A DNA stretch of 6,369 bases from Iamia sp052038315 (lineage in GTDB: Bacteria; Actinomycetota; Acidimicrobiia; Acidimicrobiales; Iamiaceae), in assembly GCA_052038315.1 (NCBI GenBank), contig JBQGCF010000329.1, forward strand, positions 1-6,369, read 5' to 3'. The notes below the pieces were generated by a model. It was not told where the DNA came from, did not search any database, and saw only the letters and a program-made list of their open reading frames with translations. The position numbers were made by a program, and so were the translations under genes. This document shows positions 1 to 6,161 of this stretch, piece by piece (within the stretch, counting starts at the first letter, position 1; every line of letters starts with the position of its first letter).

Positions 1-1013
1 GGGACGGCCCGGCCGGCCGAGGTGCCCGGGTCGGCCGGTGGGGCGACGGGGGCGGCGCCGACGACGGTGCCCCCGGTGGCCGGGCCGGTGGCGGCGGCCC
101 CGGCGGCGGCACCCACCGCGGCCCCGGCGGCGGCCGCACCGGCGGCTCCGGCGGCGACAGCGGGGGCCCGGACCTTCTGGCCCTCGGTGAAGCGGCGCAG
201 GTCGGCCCGCAGCGCCTCGGCGTCGGGGTAGCGGTCGTCGGGCGACTTGGCCAGGAGGCGCATGGTGATCGCCTCGTAGCCCTCCGGGACCTCGGGGTGC
301 GCCTCCCGCAGCGACGGGGGCGCCTCCTGCACGTGCTTGTAGGCCACGGCGATCGGGCTGTCGGCCACGAAGGGCGGCTTCCCGTGGGCCATCTCGTACA
401 TGACGATGCCCAGCGAGTAGAGGTCGCTGCGCTGGTCGACGTTGTGGCCCTGGGCCTGCTCGGGCGAGAAGTAGGTGGCCGTGCCCATGACCGAGCCGGT
501 CTGGGTCAGGTTGTCCTCGGCCGAGGCGTGCATGGCCCGGGCGATGCCGAAGTCGGCGACCTTCACCGCGCCGCTGTTGGTGATCATGATGTTGCCGGGC
601 TTGATGTCCCGGTGGACCACGCCGTTGCGGTGGGCGAAGCCGAGGGCGCCGGCCACGTCGGCGGCGATCCCGGCCGCCGTCTTGGGCGGCGGCGTGCCCT
701 GGGTGCGGAGGATCTCCGACAGGCTGCGCCCGTCGATGAACTCCATGACGATGGAGTAGGTGCCGCCCTCCTGGCCCCAGTCGTAGACGCCCACGATGTT
801 GGGGTGGTTGAGGTTGGCCGCGGCCTGGGCCTCCCGGCGGAAGCGGGCCACGAAGGACGGGTCGCTGGCGAACTCGGGGAACAGGACCTTGACCGCCACC
901 GGCCGGGCCAGCAGCAGGTCCTTGGCCAGGAAGACGTCGGCCATGCCGCCGCGGGCGACGCGGCGTTGGACCTCGTAGCGGCCGTTGTAGGTGGGGCGGT
1001 CGTCGTCGGTCAT
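1..1013 (-). CDS. pknB: PknB-like Ser/Thr protein kinase, N-terminal part (3' end outside window)
   Basis: This is a Hanks-type Ser/Thr kinase that phosphorylates cell-wall and division proteins in Actinobacteria. 337 codons are visible. Kinase domain at about residues 13-275: glycine loop VARGGMADV (19-27), ATP lysine K42 in VAVKVL, alpha-C glutamate E61, catalytic HRDIKPGN with D136, DFG with D154, and an activation loop TQTGSVMGTA whose T170 and T172 match the autophosphorylated T171/T173 of M. tuberculosis PknB. An Ala/Gly/Pro-rich linker follows from about residue 283 to the window edge. A transmembrane segment and PASTA repeats would be expected beyond it but cannot be seen. The ATG at 1013 was chosen; an in-frame GTG lies 6 bases upstream, with an in-frame TAA just before that. 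The Shine-Dalgarno signal is weak. It follows pbpA by 49 bases. It occupies the pknA position of the mycobacterial locus, but SPEQAQG, RSDLYSLG and DSPIAVAYKHV look more like PknB, so the paralogue assignment is tentative. The kinase call itself is secure. Confidence 0.93.
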   Translation of the reverse strand, partial: MTDDDRPTYNGRYEVQRRVARGGMADVFLAKDLLLARPVAVKVLFPEFASDPSFVARFRREAQAAANLNHPNIVGVYDWGQEGGTYSIVMEFIDGRSLSEILRTQGTPPPKTAAGIAADVAGALGFAHRNGVVHRDIKPGNIMITNSGAVKVADFGIARAMHASAEDNLTQTGSVMGTATYFSPEQAQGHNVDQRSDLYSLGIVMYEMAHGKPPFVADSPIAVAYKHVQEAPPSLREAHPEVPEGYEAITMRLLAKSPDDRYPDAEALRADLRRFTEGQKVRAPAVAAGAAGAAAAGAAVGAAAGAAATGPATGGTVVGAAPVAPPADPGTSAGRAV

Positions 1014-1062
1014 GCTCCGCACCGAAGGTTACGGCCCCGGGGACGCGGATCCAGGTTCGCCC

Positions 1063-2541
1063 TCATCGACCGCCCCGAGCGTCGAGCACGGCGCGCATCA
1101 CGGCCTGGGCGATGGGGGCGGCGACCTCGCCACCGGTCTGGTCGAGACCCTCCTGGCCCTCGACGAGGACGGCCACGGCGACCTCGGCGGGACCGTTCGG
1201 CGGGCCGGCGAAGCCGATGATCCAGGCGTGCGAGCGATCGTCCAGGCCGAGCTGCGCGGTGCCGGTCTTGCCCCCGATCACGAGGTCGGGCCGGTCGGTC
1301 ATGATCAGGCCCTGGGCCGAGCCGTTCTCGGCCGTCGAGACCATGCCCCGGCGCACGATGTCGGCGGTCTCGGGCGAGGTGGCCCGGCGCCACTCGGTGG
1401 CGTCGTAGGCGCGGACCTCCTCGCCGTCCTGGTCGGTGATCCGGCCCATCACGTGGGGCGTCATGACCGAGCCGCCGTTGGCGATGCCCGCCGCCACCAT
1501 CGCCATCTGGAGCGGGCTGGCCTGGTTGTCCTGCTGGCCGATCGAGGCCCGGGCGAGGGGGCCGTTGCCCTCGTCGGTGGGGAAGGTGTCGGGGATCGTC
1601 GACACCGCGGGGCGGGGCAGGTCGATCGGGATCTCCTCGTTGTACCCGAAGCCCTCGGCTGTGCCGGCCAGGTTGGCCGACCCCACCTCGATGCCCATCT
1701 CGGCGAAGGCGGTGTTGCAGGACTGCTCGAGGATCGTGAAGAGGGTGCCACCGCAGCTGCGCCCGCCGAAGTTGCTGAGGTCGCCCTCCTCGGTGAAGTC
1801 GATGTCGAAGGAGGTCGCCGGGGCGTAGTTCGGGTCGGTCTCGGTGACCTCGCCGGAGTCGATGCCGGCGGTGGCGGTCACGACCTTGAACGTCGAGCCC
1901 GGGAAGAAGATGTCCTGGTAGGCCCGGAACAGCAGCGGGTGCTCGGGGTCGGCGTCGAGCAGCGTCTTGATGTCGACCGACTCCTGGTCGTTGGTGGCCA
2001 GGGGGCCGGGATCGACCGACGGGAAGCTGACCATGGCGTCGATGGCGCCGGTCCGGGGGTCGAGGGCCACGACCGAGCCCTCCCGCTGGCCCAGCTGCTC
2101 GGTGGCGACCCGCTGGACCGCGGCGGACAGGGTCAGCTCGACGTTGCCGTACCGCTCCTCGTCGCTGAACAGGTCGGAGAGCCGGTCGAGCGAGATCTCG
2201 GGGTTGGAGCCGGAGAGGTCCTCGTCGTAGGACCGCTCGACGCCCGTCTTCCCCAGGTTGAAGCTGTAGTAGCCGGTGACCCCGCCGAACAGGGCGCCCT
2301 CCGGGTACAGCCGGCGGTAGGCGATGCCCTGGCCCTGCGGCTCGGAGTGGGCCAGCAGGACCCCGTCGACCGTGCGGATGTCGCCCCGGGGCATGTTGAA
2401 CTGGCGCTGCTCCTGGCGGCTGTTGCCGGGCTTGTCGTTGATCGACTCGGCCCCCCAGAACTGGATGTAGTTCAGCTGGGCGAAGAGGATCCCGAAGCAG
2501 GCGGCGAGGGCGATGCCCAGCTTCTTGATGTGGCGGTCCAT
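1063..2541 (-). CDS. pbpA: PbpA, class B penicillin-binding protein (peptidoglycan D,D-transpeptidase)
   Basis: PbpA crosslinks peptidoglycan stem peptides outside the membrane and is the cognate transpeptidase of the SEDS polymerase encoded just upstream. The product has 492 residues, close to the 491 of M. tuberculosis PbpA. A membrane anchor spans about residues 8-28. The N-terminal dimerisation-type region includes MPRGDI (50-55) and GVTGYYSF (87-94). The transpeptidase domain carries all three signature motifs: SxxK as S216-T-F-K219 with nucleophile S216, SxN as S274-C-N276, and K425-T-G427. C263 and C275 fall where M. tuberculosis PbpA has a cysteine pair near the active site, so a disulfide is possible (inference). 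The ATG start at 2541 gives MDRHIKKLG, which resembles actinobacterial homologue N-termini. A GTG two codons earlier would overlap the rodA stop as GTGA and is a fair alternative. The gap to rodA is 2 bases, implying coupling. No Shine-Dalgarno is obvious. The identification is secure; the start is uncertain by two codons. Confidence 0.96.
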   Translation of the reverse strand: MDRHIKKLGIALAACFGILFAQLNYIQFWGAESINDKPGNSRQEQRQFNMPRGDIRTVDGVLLAHSEPQGQGIAYRRLYPEGALFGGVTGYYSFNLGKTGVERSYDEDLSGSNPEISLDRLSDLFSDEERYGNVELTLSAAVQRVATEQLGQREGSVVALDPRTGAIDAMVSFPSVDPGPLATNDQESVDIKTLLDADPEHPLLFRAYQDIFFPGSTFKVVTATAGIDSGEVTETDPNYAPATSFDIDFTEEGDLSNFGGRSCGGTLFTILEQSCNTAFAEMGIEVGSANLAGTAEGFGYNEEIPIDLPRPAVSTIPDTFPTDEGNGPLARASIGQQDNQASPLQMAMVAAGIANGGSVMTPHVMGRITDQDGEEVRAYDATEWRRATSPETADIVRRGMVSTAENGSAQGLIMTDRPDLVIGGKTGTAQLGLDDRSHAWIIGFAGPPNGPAEVAVAVLVEGQEGLDQTGGEVAAPIAQAVMRAVLDARGGR

Positions 2542-2543
2542 GT

Positions 2544-3869
2544 TCACGCCGGCGCCCCCGAGGGGATGTGGGCCCGCTTGGCCCGCCGCTGTGCCCGGAC
2601 GTTGGCGTCGTCGGACAGCCGCACGAGCAGGGCCAGCAGGATGTAGTTGGCCAGCAGCGCCGAGCCGCCGTAGGACACGAAGGGGAGGACCACGCCGGTG
2701 AGGGGCAGGACCCGGGTGACGCCGCCCAGGATGATGAAGGCCTGGATGCCCATCAGGGCGGTGAGCCCGGTGGCGAGCAGCTTCTCGAAGGAGCCGGTCT
2801 GGCTGATGGCGACCCGCAGCCCCGAGCCGACCAGGAGGAGGAAGGCGACGAGCACCGCCGTGGTGCCCAGCAGGCCCAGCTCCTCGCCGATGATGGCGAA
2901 GATGAAGTCGTTCTCGGCCTCGGGCACCCGGTTGCCCTGGCCGAGGCCCAGGCCCCGGCCGGCGATGCCACCGTCGGCCAGGGCGTACCAGCCCTGGAGG
3001 ATCTGGTAGCCACCCTTGTTCGGCTCCGAGTAGGGGTCGAGCCAGAAGGTCACGCGGGCCTGGACGTGGGCGAAGATCGTCCAGGCCACGAAGGCCCCGG
3101 CGGCGAACAGGCCGAATCCGACGAGGATGTAGCGGGCCCGCCCGGTCGAGATCCACAGCATCACCATGAAGAGGCTGAAGAACAGCAGGGCGGTGCCCAG
3201 GTCCTTCTCGGCCATGATCACGACGAGGGCCACGCCCCAGGCCACCAGCACCGGCCCGAGGTGCTTCGGGTCGGGGAGGATCGGTCGCCGCTTGGGCCAC
3301 GACGCCAGGGCCAGCAGCTCGCGCTTCTCGACGAGGTAGCCGGCGAAGAACACGGCCAGGCAGAGCTTGGCGATCTCGCCCGGCTGGAAGGTGAGCGGGC
3401 CCAGCTGCAGCCAGATGCGGGCGCCCTTGACCTCGTTCCCGATCACCGGCAGCAGCGGCATCATGATCAGCCCGATGGCGGCGAGCAGGGCGCTGTAGCG
3501 GTAGCGCTCCAGGTCGCGGGGCCGCTTGACGAACCAGAGGGTCAGGCAGAACGCGAGGATGCCGACCGCCGTCCACAGCGCCTGCTTGGAGGCGAGGTCC
3601 TCGGTGTCGACCCGGGCGATGAACGTGTAGCCGATCCCGTTGAGCAGGCCGGCCAGGGGGAGCAGGGTGCCGTCGGCGCCCGGCGCCAGCCTGCGGACGG
3701 CGAGGTGGGCGATCACGAACAGCCCCACCACCAGGGCCAGGAAGGGCCCCAGGTTGGCCGGCACCGAGGCCGTCTTGCCCAGCGCCACCAGGGCGTAGAG
3801 GCCGCCGAAGACGGCGACCCCCATCACGAGGAGCGTCAGCTCGGCGTTGCGCCGCAGCCGTTCGATCAC
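2544..3869 (-). CDS. rodA: RodA/FtsW-family SEDS peptidoglycan glycosyltransferase
   Basis: RodA is a SEDS-family integral membrane enzyme that polymerises lipid II into glycan strands with a class B PBP. The product has 441 residues, with many hydrophobic segments from about residue 11 to 418. Recognisable elements: RRNAEL near the N-terminus (6-11, shared with mycobacterial RodA), LLNGIGYTFIARVD (75-88), FQPGEIAKL (161-169), EKDLGTALL (221-229), FWLDP with D278, the conserved extracytoplasmic-loop aspartate thought to be catalytic in SEDS proteins, ENDFIFAIIGEELGLLG (319-335), GGVTRVLPLTG (382-392) and SYGGSALLANY (399-409). A basic cytoplasmic tail ends the protein. The start is GTG at 3869, whose last bases overlap the pstP stop as GTGA. 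The reading frame stays open far upstream but is antisense-like and Arg/Gly-rich there, so it is not coding. Position next to pbpA and phosphosignalling genes supports a RodA (elongation) role rather than FtsW, which in Actinobacteria normally sits in the dcw cluster. Confidence 0.95.
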   Translation of the reverse strand: MIERLRRNAELTLLVMGVAVFGGLYALVALGKTASVPANLGPFLALVVGLFVIAHLAVRRLAPGADGTLLPLAGLLNGIGYTFIARVDTEDLASKQALWTAVGILAFCLTLWFVKRPRDLERYRYSALLAAIGLIMMPLLPVIGNEVKGARIWLQLGPLTFQPGEIAKLCLAVFFAGYLVEKRELLALASWPKRRPILPDPKHLGPVLVAWGVALVVIMAEKDLGTALLFFSLFMVMLWISTGRARYILVGFGLFAAGAFVAWTIFAHVQARVTFWLDPYSEPNKGGYQILQGWYALADGGIAGRGLGLGQGNRVPEAENDFIFAIIGEELGLLGTTAVLVAFLLLVGSGLRVAISQTGSFEKLLATGLTALMGIQAFIILGGVTRVLPLTGVVLPFVSYGGSALLANYILLALLVRLSDDANVRAQRRAKRAHIPSGAPA

Positions 3870-5410
3870 GGGCCCGCCGTGGTCGTCGTCCCGAGCGTGG
3901 TGGTGGTCGACGTGGAGGTCGTGGACGTCGACGACGAGGTGGTCGTCGACGTCGTGCTGGTGGTGGTCGTGGTGGTCGTCGACGGCGGGGCCTCGCCGTT
4001 GTTGACGTACGAGCGGGCGTTGGCCAGCGAGCCGAACTCGCGCTCGGCCTCGACGTCGGCGGCCACGTCGTCCTCGAGGTCGTCGAGACCGAGGTCGAAG
4101 CGCTGCTCGACGCTCGGGTCGAAGATCAGGAAGCCACCGGGTTGGCCCCGGTAGATCACGACCTGCTCGCCATCGGTGCCCAGGAAGTAGGTGCGGTGGG
4201 CGTACCACGAGAGGCCGCGGTAGCCGCCGCCGACCACCAGCACGACGACGAGCACGGCGACCAGGGCGGTGACGGCCTTGTGGCGGCCCCCGGCGGTGTC
4301 GAGGTCCTCGTAGAGGTCGGTGGTGCCCCGGCCGAAGGGGAGGTCCTCGGCCACGGCGTCGCGAGCGTCCTCCTCGTCGTCCCGGGGGAAGCCGGGGTCG
4401 GCGGCGGTGGGGAAGGGCCCGTCGGCCGGCGGGGCGACCGGGCCGTCGGCGGGCGGCGGGGGCGGGGGGTCGGCCGGGGGCGGGGGCGGCGGCGGGCCGA
4501 GGCCCGGATCGGTCGGGGGCGCACCGGGGGGCGGGGCCGCGCCCACCAGCGTCCGGTCCTCGTCGCCGGCGACGACCGCCGGCATCTCCTGGGTCGGGGC
4601 GTCGGTGCCGGCCTCGCCCTCGGCCGCCGCCGGGGTGGCGGCCAGCACGGCCGCGGCCGCCGCGGCCCGCTCCGAGCGGCCGCCGGCGTCGACCACGGCG
4701 GCCCCCCCGACGGGGATGTTGTCCCGGCCACCGCCGGCGTTGGCCAGCCGGACCAGCTCGCCGGCCACGGCCTCGGGGTCGGCGTCGGCCGACAGGGTGG
4801 CGATCAGGGTGGGCCGGTCGACCTCGTTGAACAGCCCGTCGCTGCACAGCAGGAAGCGGTCGCCCCGGAAGGGCACGACCGCACCCGAGTCGACCTCGAC
4901 CTCGTGGTCGATGCCGAGGGCCCGGGTGAGGATGTTCCGCTGCGGGTGGACCGCCGCCTCCTCGTCGGTCAGCTGGCCGCCCCGGCGCAGGTCCTCGACC
5001 AGGCTGTGGTCCCGGCTGAGCTGGTGGAGCTCGCCGTCGCGGAGCAGGTAGGCCCGGGAGTCGCCCACGTTGACCCAGGCGACCTCCTCCTCGTCGGTCC
5101 CCTGGTCGACCAGGGCGATGGCCACGAGCGTGGTGCCCATGCCCCGCAGCTCGTCGGTGTCGGAGGCCCGGGAGTAGATGCGCCGGTTCGCCTCCTTGAC
5201 CGCCTCGACGACCGAGGCCGTGGTCGGGTCGGTGATGGTGGCCTCGAGGGTCTCGACGGCGATGGCCGAGGCCACCTCACCGCCCTGGTGGCCGCCCATC
5301 CCGTCGGCCACGGCGAAGACCGAGACGTGGTCGGCGACCAGCTTGGAGTCCTGGTTGTTGGACCGGACCTGGCCGACGTCGCTGGCCGAACCGACGCGGA
5401 ACGTGGTCAT
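3866..5410 (-). CDS. pstP: PstP, membrane-anchored PP2C-family Ser/Thr phosphatase
   Basis: PstP dephosphorylates the PknA/PknB-type kinases and their substrates. The product has 514 residues, the length of M. tuberculosis PstP. The cytoplasmic PP2C domain covers about residues 1-242: VRSNNQDS (15-22), ADGMGGH with D36, GMGTTL (90-95), VGDSRAYLLRDGEL with D117, LLCSDGL with D191, and GGGRDN with D230. These aspartates match the metal ligands of the family. An Ala-rich linker (about 246-265), a Pro-rich stretch (306-320) and an acidic segment follow. One transmembrane helix spans about 379-396. The extracytoplasmic part has YFLGTDGEQVVIYRG (408-422), the short domain typical of PstP, then a Ser/Thr tail (477-511). 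The ATG at 5410 is preceded by AGGAG at 5-base spacing. The stop overlaps rodA by GTGA. Oddity: residues 232-237 read IPVGGA, where the family has the beta-strand DN-[IV]-T-V-V-V. This could impair folding or be sequence error. Confidence 0.95.
   Translation of the reverse strand: MTTFRVGSASDVGQVRSNNQDSKLVADHVSVFAVADGMGGHQGGEVASAIAVETLEATITDPTTASVVEAVKEANRRIYSRASDTDELRGMGTTLVAIALVDQGTDEEEVAWVNVGDSRAYLLRDGELHQLSRDHSLVEDLRRGGQLTDEEAAVHPQRNILTRALGIDHEVEVDSGAVVPFRGDRFLLCSDGLFNEVDRPTLIATLSADADPEAVAGELVRLANAGGGRDNIPVGGAAVVDAGGRSERAAAAAAVLAATPAAAEGEAGTDAPTQEMPAVVAGDEDRTLVGAAPPPGAPPTDPGLGPPPPPPPADPPPPPPADGPVAPPADGPFPTAADPGFPRDDEEDARDAVAEDLPFGRGTTDLYEDLDTAGGRHKAVTALVAVLVVVLVVGGGYRGLSWYAHRTYFLGTDGEQVVIYRGQPGGFLIFDPSVEQRFDLGLDDLEDDVAADVEAEREFGSLANARSYVNNGEAPPSTTTTTTTSTTSTTTSSSTSTTSTSTTTTLGTTTTAGP
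3878..3982 (-). repeat. Ser/Thr low-complexity tract encoding the PstP C-terminal tail
   Basis: Thirty-five codons near the end of pstP (residues 477-511) encode 24 Thr, 9 Ser, one Leu and one Gly. On the plus strand the DNA reads as a near-microsatellite of GTC, GTG and CGA triplets. Being C-terminal to the single transmembrane helix, the tail should lie outside the membrane. It may act as a flexible wall-spanning spacer or as a substrate for O-mannosylation; both are inference. The tract is prone to slippage and so may vary in length between strains. Confidence 0.85.
4451..4495 (-). repeat. Poly-proline tract in PstP linker; G-run cluster on the opposite strand
   Basis: Codons 306-320 of pstP encode seven prolines, Ala-Asp, then six prolines. 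The plus (template) strand therefore has several runs of 3 to 6 G separated by 1 to 4 bases, a pattern able to form G-quadruplexes. At the protein level the tract is a stiff spacer between the phosphatase domain and the membrane helix. The DNA-structure role is inference, since any proline-rich tract in GC-rich DNA gives such runs. Confidence 0.7.
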
Positions 5411-5586
5411 CGAGGCTCCTGGATGGGGAGGAGGGCCTGGCTCAGAAGCCCCAGGTCGGCGGGGACGGACCACGTCGGCCCGGTGTCGGCGGACGTGGGC
5501 TTCCGAACCCCGATCTGGGCAACGACTCCGTCGCCGCCCAGACCGCCCGTGTCGTCATGAGAGGCCTCGCAGGCTCGGCCTCTCAT
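5407..5586 (-). CDS. Possible small ORF (59 aa) between fhaB and pstP, unknown function
   Basis: I do not recognise this product. An open frame of 59 codons starts at an ATG overlapping the fhaB stop (ATGA, 5586-5583) and ends at a TGA overlapping the pstP start codon (ATGA, 5410-5407). GGAG at 5592-5595 sits 5 bases before the ATG, although those bases also encode conserved fhaB C-terminal residues. By hand count, GC by codon position is about 75, 58 and 81 percent, the order expected of coding DNA in a GC-rich genome, but third-position GC is lower than the surrounding genes appear to have. The peptide begins MRGRACEAS and ends LLPIQEPR, with no membrane segment, signal peptide or known motif. 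Its start codon lies inside a perfect inverted repeat. Alternatives are a non-coding leader or spacer, or chance openness in GC-rich DNA. Exact coupling to both neighbours is the main argument for a gene. Confidence 0.35.
   Translation of the reverse strand: MRGRACEASHDDTGGLGGDGVVAQIGVRKPTSADTGPTWSVPADLGLLSQALLPIQEPR
5416..5420 (-). promoter_or_regulatory. Ribosome binding site of pstP (AGGAG)
   Basis: AGGAG on the minus strand lies 5 bases before the ATG at 5410. It is the clearest Shine-Dalgarno match among the genes here and fixes the pstP start against an in-frame upstream extension reaching to 5473. Confidence 0.75.
5557..5586 (-). terminator. Perfect 10-bp inverted repeat at the 3' end of fhaB (possible U-less terminator or attenuator)
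   Basis: On the minus strand ATGAGAGGCC is followed by a 10-base loop and then GGCCTCTCAT, a perfect 10-bp stem. The proximal arm contains the fhaB stop codon. No T-tract follows, so it is not a classical intrinsic terminator, but U-poor hairpins of this kind have been proposed as terminators in Actinobacteria. It could also attenuate read-through into pstP, protect the fhaA-fhaB 3' end, or block the start of the small ORF that begins in the same arm. It could equally bind a dimeric regulator as DNA. Structure is seen; function is inferred. Confidence 0.45.
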
Positions 5587-6074
5587 CCGAGCTCCAGGAC
5601 GGTGTTGCCGATCTGGACCTGGTCGCCCCGCTGCACGGCCACCGCGGCGGTGACCCGCGAGCGGTTGACGAACGTGCCGTTGGTCGAGCCCAGGTCCTCG
5701 ACCCACGTCTGGCCGTCTCGGCTGAAGAGGCGGGCGTGGATCTGCGAGGCGAAGGTGTCCTCGGGGATGGCGACCTGGCAGCCACCGGCCCGGCCCATGG
5801 TCATCTCGGCGGCGAGGGGGAACACCCGGCCCCGCTGGTCGGCCGGCTCGAGCACCGTGAGCTGGCTGGGGACCTTCTTGGCCTGGCGCTTGGACAGGTT
5901 CGGCGCCGCGGCCGCCGGGGTGGGCGGGACGTAGCCGCCTCCCCCCGCCGGGGCGCGCTCGACCGACCTGGGCGGGTTCAGCTCGACCCACACGGCTCGC
6001 AGCACCCGGAAGAAGAACAGGTACAGCAGGGCCAGCAGGACGAACTTGAGGACGGTGAGCAGCTCGTCGGACAT
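5583..6074 (-). CDS. fhaB: FhaB (FipA-like), membrane-anchored FHA-domain protein
   Basis: FhaB is a small phosphothreonine reader that links kinase signalling to division and wall synthesis; the mycobacterial orthologue FipA interacts with FtsZ and FtsQ. The product has 163 residues (155 in M. tuberculosis). One membrane helix spans about residues 7-24, followed by a Pro/Ala/Gly linker (34-59), a basic patch SKRQAKK (61-67) and a C-terminal FHA domain (about 70-161). All signature residues are present: G94-R95, S110-x-x-H113, and N132-G-T134 within VEDLGSTNGTFVN, so phosphothreonine binding is probably intact. The ATG at 6074 was chosen because the membrane helix follows immediately, as in homologues. 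An in-frame GTG at 6134 would add 20 Pro/Gly-rich residues and is less likely. No clear Shine-Dalgarno precedes the ATG. It lies 87 bases after fhaA and 172 bases before pstP, and is probably in the same transcript as fhaA. Confidence 0.92.
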   Translation of the reverse strand: MSDELLTVLKFVLLALLYLFFFRVLRAVWVELNPPRSVERAPAGGGGYVPPTPAAAAPNLSKRQAKKVPSQLTVLEPADQRGRVFPLAAEMTMGRAGGCQVAIPEDTFASQIHARLFSRDGQTWVEDLGSTNGTFVNRSRVTAAVAVQRGDQVQIGNTVLELG

Positions 6075-6161
6075 GTCGCCGGGGAGGTTACCGGTCGACC
6101 CCTGCCCGGACGGTCCGTCGCCGGGGGTGGGCACTCCCCGAGGTCGGGCGGGAGGGACCGG

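Noticed and set aside
1014..1062. Promoter or terminator between pbpA and the kinase
   Set aside because: The 49 bases contain only short GC palindromes (such as CCCCGGGG at 1035-1042), with no convincing -10/-35 pair, T-tract or long stem.
297..1220. Plus-strand open frame (307 codons) opposite the kinase
   Set aside because: Antisense to conserved kinase motifs. The product is His/Gly/Arg-rich without motifs.
991..2646. Long plus-strand open frame (551 codons) opposite pbpA
   Set aside because: It is antisense to a gene with all transpeptidase motifs. Its product is a compositionally skewed Gly/Val/Asp/Arg-rich string with no motif, as expected from GC-rich antisense frames.
1063..3576. 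PbpA fused to an N-terminal extension through rodA
   Set aside because: The extension is rodA read out of frame. PbpA length and N-terminal membrane anchor fit a start at 2541.
3878..3982. CRISPR or minisatellite array
   Set aside because: No repeat-spacer structure. The periodicity comes from Thr and Ser codons in frame with pstP.
2568..4154. Plus-strand open frame (528 codons) opposite rodA and the end of pstP
   Set aside because: It mirrors rodA and the Ser/Thr repeat, giving Gln/Glu/Gly-rich and poly-Val sequence. No independent coding evidence.
2544..4847. RodA as a much longer protein starting inside pstP
   Set aside because: The upstream part of the frame is Arg/Gly/Pro-rich out-of-frame pstP sequence. 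Homologues begin near RRNAEL, matching the GTG at 3869.
5346..5357. Gln20 in place of Glu in the PP2C motif NNQDS as a defect
   Set aside because: To my knowledge NQDS occurs widely in bacterial PP2C phosphatases, so it is ordinary variation.
5411..5473. Upstream in-frame start for pstP
   Set aside because: It would add Pro/Arg-rich residues absent from the family, whereas ATG 5410 has AGGAG at proper spacing and gives the typical N-terminus.
4142..5560. Plus-strand open frame (472 codons) opposite pstP
   Set aside because: Antisense shadow of the PP2C gene with low-complexity Gly/Val/Arg composition and no recognisable domain.
6075..6161. Terminator or promoter between fhaA and fhaB
   Set aside because: Only weak 5-bp pairings and a partial direct repeat of GTCGCCGGGG are seen, not enough to support a site.
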